Source: Diogma glabrata
Lineage: Eukaryota; Arthropoda; Insecta; Diptera; Cylindrotomidae
Length of the DNA stretch: 64,000 nt
Reading direction: 5' to 3'
NCBI GenBank assembly: GCA_963693315.1
Contig: OY856186.1
Location: 71,666,128 to 71,730,127, forward strand
Program-made: the position numbers and the translations under genes
Shown: positions 1-14,844 of the stretch, in pieces
Position numbering within the stretch: the stretch's first letter is position 1
Layout: the number at the start of each line of letters is the position of its first letter
The notes under the pieces: generated by a model
What the model saw: only the letters and a program-made list of their open reading frames with translations
The model's database searches: none
Told to the model about the DNA's origin: nothing

Positions 1-564
1 TGAGATTGTTAATTTTACAACTCTCAATTTTTAACATTGGCAACACTATTTGCTATTTTAATAAACAAACAAAAGCAAGTATTAATAATTTGCTAGATAA
101 CGATTGCATTTTTATTACCACATTATTGGTTCTTCAAGCCGAATTATATAAAAAAAAATGTTATATACAATTTCAATAAATGAATAATTTCATAATAATT
201 TCGGAAGATCAAGAAGATCATTTTCATAGTCATTATAAAACTACTAACAAAGTTAAACTAAATTGGCTTATTTTTTTTAGAAATAGCAACATAAAACGTT
301 TTCTCTACCAAGACAGAAAATTCATAACCAAACCCCAACTCTATTAGCATAATTACTCAAATTTTGTGGAAGAGTATCTCCAATTTTAATTTTTATATGT
401 TTGCATCATGCTGTGCTTATATTCCAGAGAGTCTATTAAAAAAGCTCAAGTAGAGTATCGCTAAATGAAAGTCTACATGCCGGTTCAATCGTCTTGGAAA
501 GCCAATCCGTACTGAAAAAAATTTGTTGGTCCATTCTTCAATATTAGTTCAACTAAACCTCAAG
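1..564. other. AT-rich sequence, nothing recognised
   Basis: No long reading frame, repeat pair or terminal inverted repeat was found here. The stretch ends where the tRNA-like head of the SINE begins. Confidence 0.5.
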
Positions 565-735
565 TGTGTTCTAGTGGTTAGCATGCTGGATTACGAACTT
601 GGAGGATCTGGGTTCGACTACCGTCTAGATCAAAGTGTTTTTAAGCGATAATCAGCAATAAGGCTAACCCAAATAAATAAAACCCATATAAAACTAATTG
701 ATTAAATTAAGTCATCAAGTGAAACTCGATCATGT
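565..735 (+). mobile_element. tRNA-derived SINE, copy 1
   Basis: The head resembles a tRNA gene. An A-box-like TCTAGTGGTTAGCATG lies near 571 and a B-box-like GGGTTCGACTACC near 610, so this would be an internal RNA polymerase III promoter. The body continues into CCCATATAAAACTA and ATTGATTAAATTAAGTC, then TCAAGTGAAACTC. The same order of blocks recurs at 35,562-35,800, which makes this an interspersed element, not a functional tRNA. The spacing and the absence of a clean acceptor stem also argue against a tRNA. The 3' boundary is only approximate. Confidence 0.7.
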
Positions 736-1095
736 AAGAGCTCAAATCTGGGCTCATACGGCTTTCCATACTACTGATAGGGACCGAATGAGCTACACTG
801 AACGGGTCCCGATCAGTAATGTAACGCCTCAAGCTATCCAAGCCGGACCAAACAATCCTACTAAACCCGCATCATGACTGGATCAGTTCAATGTCAAATA
901 AATTCGTTTACAGAAATATTTTAAGTATATACTTACATATATTCGTAGTCATAACATAGAGAAGTGATAACTAAAGTATTTATATGTGAAATTTCACAAA
1001 CTATGTACACAGTAAAAAAATCAGTTGGATTCTACACGTTTTTGATAGTGGGTAAATTTGCCTATCCTTTTCATGTAATTCTACACACAATAAAC
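736..1095. repeat. Degenerate relative of the 4.7-5.3 kb MITE
   Basis: GGGTCCCGATCAGTAATG near 805 resembles GGGCCCTGATCATGAGTG near 4785. GAGAAGTGATAACTAAA near 959 recurs near 5044. No intact termini are visible, so this looks like an old fragment of that family. Confidence 0.4.
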
Positions 1096-1439
1096 ATTAC
1101 TATAAATTTCAGATTGGTTTTTGAGAACAATTAAGCTTAAGTACATATTGGAAATCACTTGAATTTTGCAATTCGAAATAACTTTTCATTTCCTCTAAAA
1201 TTCCTTTAGAAAAAATTCTATTGTGTTTCGTGTCAGAATTTGAACTACATTCATCAGAGACACATTGTTCAAATTCCGTGTGTCTTACACAACTTAGCCA
1301 AAGCGGCGATGACGAAACATATTTTAATTTTGATGCTCAGATAATTTCCAAATTGAAACTTCATCATTTTTCATATTTACTTAAGTTGAATTTTTCATCT
1401 ATGATTACATATTGAAAATTGTATTTATTTGGTATTTTT

Positions 1440-2986
1440 CAGTGTTGCAAAACGAAAAAAAAAATCGTAACGTTATGCGTTTCGTTTTTATAACAGTATA
1501 TTTATTTTTTCGGTACGTTATTTCGTTATGAAACAGAAAAATATTATAGTTTATTATGTTATAACGTTATAATTACGTTATTTTAAAATTAAATGTAATG
1601 TTTAACAGATTAGTTTTAAGCATTACAATTTAATTTTAAAATAACGTAACTATAAAATTTGACTCGTTTCAAATTCTTTAATTTTAATAACGACACCTTT
1701 TATTATTCACTATTGTTATATATAAAAAACAATTAAAAAACAATAATTTTAAAATTTTTAAGTATATATATTTTTTATAATTCACACTACTATAGTTTTG
1801 ATCTCGTGGAGATCATCAACGGGCGTAGATATGTAACTGACGTAATTAAAATTAAAGAATTATACAATGGATTATTCACGTCACTCCGACGAATATTTTG
1901 AAATCATCTTAATATTAAAAATAATTAATTTTTACCAAAACTAAGCAATCTTATCAGGAGTTTTCACAAATCTGATAGTTTGTTTATAACTATTAGAGTT
2001 GCTTTTAATAGATCTTCAGATTGATTTCTCGGCCAGCATAAAAATATTCTTTCTTAAAATTATTCAAAACACCTGTGATGCAAAACGGCTATTACAGACT
2101 TGAAATTATTTAAAATAAACTTAAAATTGTACAACATTTTATGCCCGATTTATAGTCGGTAACTTTAACTTAACGTAAAGTACAAATGTATGAAAATGCA
2201 CTAGAGCATTTATAGTCGTTAACGCAAACTTAACGTTAACTTAACGTAAAGTTCATTTCATTCTATCTTAAAGAATTTGTTAAGGATTTTTTGACGTTTG
2301 GTATAAAAACTGAAGAAAAGTAATATTTAATTGCAAGTGTCCATAAAAATAAAATTTTATTTTTTAAAAAATGCAAAGGTTATAAAAAGAGTCGCTCTGC
2401 AAAGGTTATAAAAGCCAAATATTAGCAGAAAATTAATATGAAAATAATTTTTTTTATTTTTAAATTTTGTATCAAATGTATGTTTCGAATTTCATTATTT
2501 TAAATTTTGATTTTAAAATCAGTTTATTACTTTTAAAGAATTGATTGATTTGTAACATTGATTACAAAACCATAATTAATATCAGATCAAACGTCAATGA
2601 ATACGTGATTTCTTACCGACTATAAATCAAAATTTTTAGATGTTTTAAGCTACGGTTAAGTTAAAGTTAACGTTAAGTTAACGTTACCGACTATAAATCG
2701 GGCATTAGAACTACCAAAATCTGTATTTTAAGCGTCCGCAAAAATTGATAAAGAGCAGATAAGTTGGATTTTATTCAACCGGTTTTTGCGTTTTGATTTT
2801 CATAAACATAATTATAAAAAAAGTCACCCGAAAAACGAAATAAAATATTGAGTTATCGTTACGTTTTACGTTATTGTAACGTAGTTTAATTTTTAAAACG
2901 TTATGAACGTAATTATTACTAATAACGCTATTTCATTTCGTTATTTCGTTTTTGCGTTACGTTACGAGTAACGTTTTGCAACACTG
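1440..2986. mobile_element. Non-autonomous hAT element inside the 548-bp repeat
   Basis: The ends are CAGTGTTGCAAAACG and CGTTTTGCAACACTG, a typical hAT terminal inverted repeat. It is flanked by the 8-bp target duplication GTATTTTT (1432-1439 and 2987-2994). The other copies of the host repeat keep the uninterrupted site GGTATTTTTTGTATT (for example near 3532), which proves the insertion. The interior has no transposase-like frame. ACGTTAT/ATAACGT motifs are dense beside both ends and may be transposase-binding repeats. Confidence 0.92.
2142..2704. mobile_element. MITE nested in the hAT, TTA target duplication
   Basis: The ends TGCCCGATTTATAGTCGG and its complement extend about 33 bp with one mismatch, and TTA flanks both sides (2139-2141, 2705-2707). 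A 3-bp TTA duplication suits PIF/Harbinger. The terminal motif is partly repeated inside (near 2205 and 2617), and CGTTAACTTAACG motifs crowd both subterminal regions. There is no coding frame. Confidence 0.8.
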
Positions 2987-4721
2987 GTATTTTTTGTATT
3001 AAATTTCTAGATATTACGATGTGTGAATTCATAGGATGAGAGAATATTTCGTTAACATCTAAGTCAACATTCTAATCAACATCCTAAGTCACGAGTGTAA
3101 AGTCATTATTGATTGTTGCCAATCAATGCGAAACTTAATATCTGACGTAAAGTCAATATGTTGTTATATTTTTGGTTAGGAAATATAGACAACATTAGGG
3201 AATTTTTAATTTCAGATTGGTTTTTGAGAACAATTAAGCTTAAGTACATATTGGAAATCACTTGAATTTTGCAATTCGAAATAACTTTTCATTTCCTCTA
3301 AAATTCCTTTAGAAAAAATTCTGTTGTGTTTCGTGTCAGAATTTGAACTACATTCATCAGAGACACATTGTTCAAATTCCGTGTGTCTTACACAACTTAG
3401 CCAAAGCGGCGATGACGAAACATATTTTAATTTTGATGCTCAGATAATTTCCAAATTGAAACTTCATCATTTTTCATATTTACTTAAGTTGAATTTTTCA
3501 TCTATGATTACATATTGAAAATTGTATTTATTTGGTATTTTTTGTATTAAATTTCTAGATATTACGATGTGTGAATTCATAGGATGAGAGAATATTTCGT
3601 TAACATCTAAGTCAACATTCTAATCTGAGCATCAAAATTAAAATATGTTTCGTCATCGCCGCTTTGGCTAAGTTGTGTAAGACACACGGAATTTGAACAA
3701 TGTGTCTCTGATGAATGTAGTTCAAATTCTGACACGAAACATAACAGAATTTTTTCTAAAGGAATTTTAGAGGAAATGAAAAGTTATTTCGAATTGCAAA
3801 ATTCAAGTGATTTCCAATATGTACTTAAGCTTAATTGTTCTCAAAAACCAATCTGAAATTAAAAATTCCCTAATGTTGTCTATATTTCCTAACCAAAAAT
3901 ATAACAACATATTGACTTTACGTCAGATATTAAGTTTCGCATTGATTGGCAACAATCAATAATGACTTTACACTCGTGACTTAGGATGTTGATTAGAATG
4001 TTGACTTAGATGTTAACGAAATATTCTCTCATCCTATGAATTCACACATCGTAATATCTAGAAATTTAATACAAAAAATACCAAATAAATACAATTTTCA
4101 ATATGTAATCATAGATGAAAAATTCAACTTAAGTAAATATGAAAAATGATGAAGTTTCAATTTGGAAATTATCTGAGCATCAAAATTAAAATATGTTTCG
4201 TCATCGCCGCTTTGGCTAAGTTGTGTAAGACACACGGAATTTGAACAATGTGTCTCTGATGAATGTAGTTCAAATTCTGACACGAAACACAACAGAATTT
4301 TTTCTAAAGGAATTTTAGAGGAAATGAAAAGTTATTTCGAATTGCAAAATTCAAGTGATTTCCAATATGTACTTAAGCTTAATTGTTCTCAAAAACCAAT
4401 CTGAAATTAAAAATTCCCTAATGTTGTCTATATTTCCTAACCAAAAATATAACATATTGACTTTACGTCAGATATTAAGTTTCGCATTGATTGGCAACAA
4501 TCAATAATGACTTTACACTCGTGACTTAGGATGTTGATTAGAATGTTGACTTAGATGTTAACGAAATATTCTCTCATCCTATGAATTCACACATCGTAAT
4601 ATCTAGAAATTTAATACAAAAAATACCAAATAATTACTATAAATATTCAATTTAGAATGACCTAATTTTAAATAACATTACAGTAAAATACTGCGGAATA
4701 GGAGTGTAAAATAATAGAAAC

Positions 4722-5339
4722 ATCCCGAGCAGAAATTTGTCAGGGCTCAAATAAGGTCCTGGCATTGGAAGGGCAGCCACATTGGGCCCTGATCATGAGT
4801 GTAACCCTTTTTCCCTATCAGGTCCTGATTGGGATTACCATATCAGACCCTGATTGGGGTAATCGGATCAGGCCCTGATTGGGATATCCGGACCAGGCCC
4901 TGATTGGGATATCCGGACCAGACCTTGATATATAAAATATATATTAAATACATAAATTAATCAAATTAAAACAAAAAAATTTCAGCGGAAAAAATTAAAA
5001 AATACATACCACTTTAATCACTATTATTATAGTCTTTCAGCCGAGAAGTGATAACTAAAACGTACATGAAACAATTTTAACTATATACATATTTCTAAAA
5101 TAGATAGTACTCTAGTATAGTTTTAACCAATTGAAATTTCAGATAGGTGTGAAATACGAAAAACCTGATCAGGGCCGGATATATTCAAATAAGGTTAACC
5201 CTAAAAGGGTATTCTAAATCAGACCCGGAACAGGCTCACATAAGATTGCTCTAATAGGGATTGTCCTTGTAGGACTGACCAGGCCCTGATCATGCCCTGA
5301 CTGTATTCAGGTTTTCCTTAACTAATTTCTGCTCGGGAT
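4722..5339. mobile_element. MITE with CCCGAGCAGAAATT termini
   Basis: ATCCCGAGCAGAAATT at 4722 is matched by AATTTCTGCTCGGGAT ending at 5339. No transposase frame is present. Both ends carry GGCCCTGAT-type motifs in opposite orientation. The target duplication is ambiguous (perhaps AT). A decayed relative lies at 736-1095. Confidence 0.75.
4822..4928 (+). repeat. ~24-bp tandem repeats inside the MITE
   Basis: Units of the form CAGGCCCTGATTGGGATATC repeat four to five times with divergence toward the left. The two right-most units are identical (ATATCCGGACCAG junctions). Confidence 0.85.
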
Positions 5340-5929
5340 TTTAAATAGTTCGTCCGTAATATCGTCTCAAAACCAGTAATTAAAAACTAATTATGAATTA
5401 AAATTACCAAATTTAAAATATAAAATTAAATTTATTCCGTTCCGTTTATTATTATATTTTTAGGGCTCCATTTTTTATACGGAACACTATTGGTGAGAGC
5501 AAAACGAGTTTTTCACATTATATCGATTATCTCGTAAACTATAAATGCTATGGACCTGAAATTTGAGGTGCACTTAAAACTAATCTGTCCACATAAGATG
5601 ACAGATACAAATAAAACTAAAGTGGTTTTCGTTTGGTTTACAGGGTTGCGATGTGAGACCTTTGAGAAAATACATTTTTTTATAGATTCAAGTAGGGTAT
5701 CATATGAAAGGGTTTCATTTCAGTATTCCTTAAAAATTTATTTTGAAATTTTACACCTCACCTTTTTTTGTATAATTTTAAATAATGACGTTTTCTTCGT
5801 GTTTTACCTCGATTAGCTCCGAACTTAACTGATCTAAAAACTTCAAATGTATTTGGAATGATAGAAAAAATAGTAAGTAAATAAAATATATATAAAAGTG
5901 TCATATACTCATAATTATATTTATTAAGG
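5340..5929. other. Intergenic, AT-rich; nothing assignable
   Basis: An 88-codon open frame (5550-5816, +) lies here but has no recognisable motif. Its composition is that of the surrounding non-coding DNA, so I do not call it a gene. Confidence 0.4.
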
Positions 5930-6720
5930 GTGTGAAAATGAGAAGGAGTAAAATCACCATTTAAAATGTGGTCAGGTGGGGTGTCATTTGAAAGAGAACA
6001 TAATTTAGAAAAAATTGCATTTTTGTTTAGAATTTTGCGATGAACAGTTTTTGAGTTATGGTCATAAAAGTGCGGTTTTCAGATCGTTCCCCCCTACGTT
6101 TCGACACTGATTGACAGAAAAGTTTGAAAAAATTCACAGAGTTAGGAAATTCGGTAAATTTTGTATGAACATTATAGCGAAGTCTCAAATAATTATATTT
6201 CTTATATTTCTATATTTCTTCTAAGTCTCAAATAATTATATTTCTTTCTATTTCTATTCTATATTTCTTTTACAATAATTATATTTCAATAATTATAATT
6301 TTTTTTCGAATTTTGCGGTGCACAGTTTTTGAGTTATTGTCAAAAAAGTGCAAAATTCAGACCGTTCCGCCCCCTACATTTCAACGATGATTGACAGAAA
6401 AATTTGAAAAAATTCACAGAGACAGGAAGATTGGTAAATTTTGAATGAAAATCATAGCGAGGTCTCAAATAATTATATTTCTGTGTGTTTAGGGGATGGG
6501 TGTGGGGAGAGTAAAAGAAATCATTATTGACCCAAATGAGTGGGGTGTCTCATATGAAGGAGCACTTAATTTAAGAAACATTACAATTTTTTTTAGAATT
6601 TTGCAATGCGCAGTTTTTGTGTTATTGTAAAAAAAATATTTTTAGTGCGTATAGCCTCTTTACCGCCCTAAATTTCGAGACTTGATTGACCGAAAAAATA
6701 ATTAAAATTTAAACCATTTA
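5930..6720 (+). repeat. ~285-bp tandem repeat array, left copy
   Basis: About two and a half units share the order GGGGTGTCATTTGAAAG, then AGAATTTTGCGATG, CAGTTTTTGAGTTAT, GATTGACAGAAAA, and CAAATAATTATATTTCT. CAAATAATTATATTTCT recurs about 280 bp apart. The same units occur in opposite orientation at 60,780-62,440. The flank 6660-7165 also matches 60,510-60,840 inverted, so this is one repeat family, not two independent satellites. Confidence 0.85.
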
Positions 6721-6765
6721 TAAGCTGGTGTGATTGAATCTTTCTTGAGTTACCATAAACAGCAG

Positions 6766-6940
6766 CCCTATTCCCGAACAAAAAAATGTGAATTTGGACA
6801 ATATTGTAAGGTTTGTATTGCATAAAATTAAACGGTAACGGTAACGATTTTACGAAAATCGTGACCGTTACCGTTTAATGTTATGCAATACAAACTTCAC
6901 AATATTATCAAAATTCACATTTATGTGTTCGGGAATAGGG
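6766..6940. mobile_element. Hairpin MITE (CCCTATTCCCGAACA ends)
   Basis: The segment folds on itself along its whole length: CCCTATTCCCGAACA at the left pairs with TGTTCGGGAATAGGG at the right, and AAACGGTAACGG near the centre pairs with CCGTTACCGTTT. The matching flank at 60,700-60,750 lacks it, so it is an insertion. The exact target duplication is unclear. Confidence 0.8.
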
Positions 6941-7165
6941 TAGAATTTCCCCAGGTATGGATAAGATTTAACCTAAAGTAACATTTTTTGAGTCATTTTT
7001 GATCAATGTAGATTTGATTATAATTTACTATTGACATTTACGATTAAACGGCAATATAAAGACATTACAACAGAACTTTTTGTCAATAATTTTTTATATT
7101 GTGTTTTTTTACATTCACGGAACCCTTGGCGAGTGAATTTTATTCGCACTTGCGTGACTTTTTTT

Positions 7166-8159
7166 TATTCATATACTTTAAAAAAATTCTTAAGCGTCAT
7201 AAAAAAAGTTATGCTGCTTCAAAATTTAAGTAAATTTATTTACACAATTGCTGCAATTCCAATAAGAACTGGCGAAAATAACTGGGGCAAATTAGCAGAT
7301 GGATTACATCACAACATACAGGTATTGCAGTCGTATAACTGTATGCCTTTTGCAATTTGTCTGTGGCGGATGCACATATCCGCACGAGTTGTTCATTTCA
7401 ACGGAACACCTCAACACATCTTATATGACCTAAATCTGGAGTCATTACATAACAGAAAACATCAATTCCTTGACTATAGAGACATCCAATGGTAAAATAA
7501 TAATTAAACACTAATTTCGACCATGTTTGGATATCATCACTTACTTGAAAAAGGAAAACTATAGTTGAAACCATATAACTCAAATAAAATCAATAATTTA
7601 TATTAATAAATAAACATATTTTTGTATATATATTTTATTCGACTTTCGAGTATAAATACTCATCTTTGGATTACAAAAATATAATTTTTTATTTTTGTAA
7701 TCTGAAGTTGAGTATTTACCTTCAAACTCGTAATAAAATATGTATATACAAAAATTGTTTTGTGGATTGTATACAATATATTAATATAATATATATTAAC
7801 CAGAGTTTACTAATATAAAGTATTGATTTTATGTTAATTACAACAACTTGTAAACCAAAATCAAATAATAATATGTTTATGTAAAAAAATATGGCTGTAT
7901 TGAGGTATGCAAACACAAACCCAAATTCAACAAATTGAATTTCACACAAAATGTCACCTGATGACTTATGCGGTTATTTATTCAAAAGAATTTCAAAGTG
8001 TGCCACGTTGCAACGAATTATGGCGTATTCTGAACTTTGTGTATCAAATTTTACAAAGGGAACAATTTAATCAAACTAATGCTTCAATTTAACACCTGCA
8101 GAGTTACAGAAAGCAACATCCAACTTAATCTAGCACAACGAGAAAACTTAGGCTAGAGT
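7166..8159. other. Intergenic with unassigned open frames and a hairpin
   Basis: An open frame ends at 7495 (+). Its last 95 codons lie outside the repeat, but its first 45 are repeat sequence, so it is not a credible gene. A 61-codon frame at 7907-8092 is also unassigned. The 7623-7752 hairpin is listed separately. Confidence 0.4.
7623..7752. mobile_element. Short hairpin MITE
   Basis: TTGTATATATATTTTATT at the left pairs with AATAAAATATGTATATACAA at the right. GAGTATAAATACTC and GGATTACAAAAATA pair with their imperfect complements near the centre. It is about 130 bp, non-coding and close to a full palindrome. Confidence 0.65.
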
Positions 8160-8665
8160 GGTCTTATACTTTTTTAGACATACAAGCGCTTACTGCAGCT
8201 TAGATAGTGGAATCTAAGAGTTATACAGAATCTTCTATGTACTCAAAACTTTTGCGATCAAAACATCTTTCGCGGTCGAGTAAATTTACACTTTACAAAG
8301 CATTAATTCAACCTGTACTAACATTTTTAAGTGAAAACTAGACACTGACTACTTACCTACCACCGATTGTAAAATTCTATGAAAATTCGAGGAAGGTCAT
8401 ACTAACAAATTATGGTCCATGTATAGTTGTTGAAAATCAGATGAAATCCAACGGCATTAGATGGTTTAGTGAGGTAGAAAGGACCGCAATAGACAGAATG
8501 ATAAAAAAAGAGTCTCAACAACAAGCAGGTGTTTTTCGGAAAGCAAAACCCAGAAGGCTCTGGTGTGATGACATCACTCAAGAGTTTCGTGATATAGGAT
8601 GTCAAAACTGGAGTCAACTAGCGATGAACAAGATGAGTGTAAATCCCTCTATGGGATGTAAACGC
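8160..8665 (+). pseudogene. RTE-type non-LTR retrotransposon, 3' end of the reverse transcriptase ORF
   Basis: The readable peptide contains GIRWFSEVER, IDRMIKKESQQQAGVF, RRLWCDDITQEFRDIG and NWSQLA. These match the C-terminal tail of RTE-clade (craniofacial development protein 2-like) reverse transcriptases, and they match the better preserved fragment at 54,560-54,856 almost block for block. Upstream, FTLYKALIQPVLT and NYGPC are in frame but separated by stops. The element is 5'-truncated, as expected when target-primed reverse transcription stops early. A 190-codon frame starting at 8441 runs past the homology into unrelated DNA and is not a gene of that length. The catalytic domain is absent, so this is a dead fragment. 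Confidence 0.85.
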
Positions 8666-10344
8666 CAGAAACACGTTAAAGAGTTGAAAAACTCACATTC
8701 AAATATGAATTTTTATTTAAACCAAAAATTAAAATTTTCGATGGAATATTTGATAAATTGCTCCTTACAAACTGTTACCAAACATTCAAAACCAGAATAT
8801 AAAAAAGATGAAGAACACACAAACGGCTCTAAAACCATTAAATTTGTATCTCAAATTCTCAACAAAACTTTAATTATAAATTCAAAGTTTATGGTTTGTA
8901 TTTCCAAACAAAACATAAAAACTTATTATTTTCGACCTCCAACGAAATCGTTAAAGAGCTGCTACTGTCAATATTTCCTTCGTTATAACTGTAAAAGTTT
9001 CAACTCTATTTAGATGTTGTTTTAAGATATGCAAAAAGTAAGAAAATTGGATAATTAGAAATGTGTGGTCAACACTTATTTTATGAATATTCAATTTTAA
9101 TATTAGTCATAATTTAATGAAATAATGTAAAACTGTGAGAATGATGTCTACCATCTGTAAAGAAGTTATAAATTTCGTTTTAATGTTTTTATTTTTTTTA
9201 TCTATCCATAATTTAATCAATCCATTTTTTTTTCGTTTGATGAAACTTTACTTTGGAAACTAAATAAATAATGAATTATTTATTAGTTGCTTAAAACAAA
9301 ACAAAATGTCATGAATCTTGATTTTGAACCCACAAAAAACTGGATTTTAGTTAGAGGTTTTGAACCGATGCTTGGTGGGAAATTTAAATTATATTATTAA
9401 CTTGTTTATTAACACTTTACAATTTTTAATAAGCGAGAATATTTTATATAATAAACGTAATATATTTCAAGAAATTACATTTTTTATTGAAGCAAATTGT
9501 AACACTTTTAAAATCATAAGTAATTATTTTTTAAGTAGCTCAAAATAAAACGAAATATTTATTTTCTCACGAAAAACACGTGAAATCGACCAGATCTGGA
9601 AATGAGGTTGGAATTTTGTATATTTAGGTTATTGAAATATTGACATTGGAATGTTGACATCAATAAAAAAAATTTCTGCGTTTTTAGTTTTTTTTAAATC
9701 CCTGTATTAAGATACATCATGATATATCGTGCGTATTGCATGAAAATGCCACTCATATAGTATTTTGTAGTCATTCAAATGATGCCGAATAGTAGAAAAA
9801 TTCTTTTTATTTAAATATTGTGAAGCAGCCCCAGATATATACATAAATATTTTTCGAAACTTCATGAAATCTTATTTTCAAAAAATCAACGAAGTTATCT
9901 ATGAAGAGATTTACAGTAACGCTGTCATAGGTACGGTAATCCGATATTATAACGAAATTGCTGTTGTAATTTTTTATATTTATCCTTGTAGTGTATTATG
10001 ATAGGATGAATTGTAGCTTGTTTGTTTTTCAAATAGTAGATAACCTTGCGCTTCGTTTTGTATTACAAACAATGACGGATATAATCAATCCAATATAACA
10101 AGACGGACATAATCAATCAAAACGGATATAAAACCGAAATAATTGACATAGAAAAAAAATTATTCAAAACGTCAAATTATCAGTCCCCTGGCGTGTCCCA
10201 CCTTGAAAGTCATAGCTGGCAAACTACATTATCAATGATTCTAAGTGTGTAGAGACAATAATAATAATTAATAATAATTTTGAATAATGATGCTTTAATA
10301 ATGTGTAAATAATCATAACATTACTTTATATTTCATATAAGATA
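8666..10344. other. AT-rich intergenic sequence, nothing assignable
   Basis: No motif-bearing frame or clear terminal repeats were seen. A short CAGTCCCCTGG motif near 10,181 recurs near 10,983 and 10,997, suggesting a low-copy local repeat. Confidence 0.4.
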
Positions 10345-10606
10345 TATCGTCACTGTTATGCCAGAGTCACGAATGTGCAAAATTGTAGTTTTGAGATAAC
10401 TGCATTTTAAAGTTTGCGAACGCTACTAAAATTCATTTTTTGTTGTTGTTTTTTATTATTCCAGAAAATTGAATAAACAAATTTACTGGAATAATAAAAA
10501 ACAACAAAAAAAAACTGAATTTTAGTAGCGTTTGCAAACTTTAAAATGCAATTATCTCAAAATTACAATTTTGCACATTCGTGACTCTGGCATAACAGTG
10601 ACGATA
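10345..10606. mobile_element. Palindromic MITE (TATCGTCACTGTTATGCC ends)
   Basis: Arms of about 115 bp pair nearly perfectly: GTCACTGTTATGCCAGAGTC at the left with GACTCTGGCATAACAGTGAC at the right, and TTTATTATTCCAG with CTGGAATAATAAA at the centre. There is no coding frame. The flanking A/T makes the target duplication uncertain. Confidence 0.8.

Positions 10607-14190
<3,584 letters not shown>

Positions 14191-14278
<88 letters not shown>
14191..14278. repeat. (TA)n microsatellite
   Basis: Pure TA dinucleotides. The array is bounded by the right end of the ACACTCAG element and, on the other side, by the inverted tail of a Penelope-like element. It is probably the same original locus as 11,283-11,462, split by insertion. 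Confidence 0.98.
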
Positions 14279-14283
<5 letters not shown>

Positions 14284-14844
14284 AATCATGTTTTCCTTTT
14301 CTGGTAGTTGTTTTCAATTTCAAGAATTTGAGTATTTTCAAAATCAAAATGATGACCCGTGTTTAGGGTGTGTTGAACAGTTGCTGTTCTATCTGTTCTT
14401 ATTTCTTTATTTGTATGATGTTTATGATTTTTTTGAGGTCTAAAGAGTTTCATCATGAAAGTATTAAAAAAATCTACAGAATACTTAACAAGAACGGGTA
14501 CCCAAATACAATGGTGAAAAAATTGTTAAAAATATATAACGCGAAAATAAAACACAAAAAACCGGCAGAAAGCCAAACAAAACGAGTAAAGTACAAAGGA
14601 ATGACGTATGTTCACACACTGACGGAGAACCTCTCAAAACTATACCGAAAATACAGAAAATACAACAATGAACGACGAATTGGCTACAAAACTCAAAACA
14701 ACGTAAAAAGCTTATGTACGACCATGAAGGATAAGACGAAGAAAACCGAAAAGTCAAACCTCATATACAAGATAAAATGCAAACAATGCACGGGGGAGTA
14801 CATTGGGATGACGTCACAGAAACTAAAAAACAGACTGGCATTAC

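Larger units (their letters stand above)
1108..4632. repeat. Array of a 548-bp repeat: two direct, then two inverted copies
   Basis: The block starting CAGATTGGTTTTTGAG occurs at 1110 (+) and 3213 (+), and inverted at 3855 and 4403. After subtracting the hAT insertion (1,547 bp plus an 8-bp duplication) the direct period is 548 bp; the inverted period is also 548 bp. The copies differ by only a few substitutions and a 3-bp indel (ATAACAACATATT versus ATAACATATT), so amplification was recent. Orientation switches abruptly at 3624/3625 and the junction is not symmetrical. ATTACTATAAAT occurs at both outer edges (1096-1107 and 4633-4644), which could be a 12-bp duplication of the insertion site. 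A 64-codon frame repeated in three copies follows from their identity and is not evidence of coding. Confidence 0.85.

Noticed and set aside
570..640. Functional tRNA gene
   Set aside because: A- and B-box-like sequences are present but no cloverleaf with an acceptor stem could be drawn, and the unit continues into a shared SINE tail.
1221..4292. A 64-codon frame repeated three times
   Set aside because: It lies in near-identical copies of a 548-bp repeat, begins with TTG, and the fourth copy breaks it. Conservation follows from recent duplication, not coding.
5550..5816. 88-codon frame as a gene
   Set aside because: No domain, no neighbouring exons, and composition like the surrounding AT-rich DNA.
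7031..7495. 154-residue protein
   Set aside because: Its first third is the flank of the 285-bp repeat family, repeated at 60.6 kb where it is not open; the remainder has no recognisable domain.
8441..9013. 190-residue protein
   Set aside because: Only the first ~75 residues match the RTE tail; the rest is read-through into unrelated sequence.
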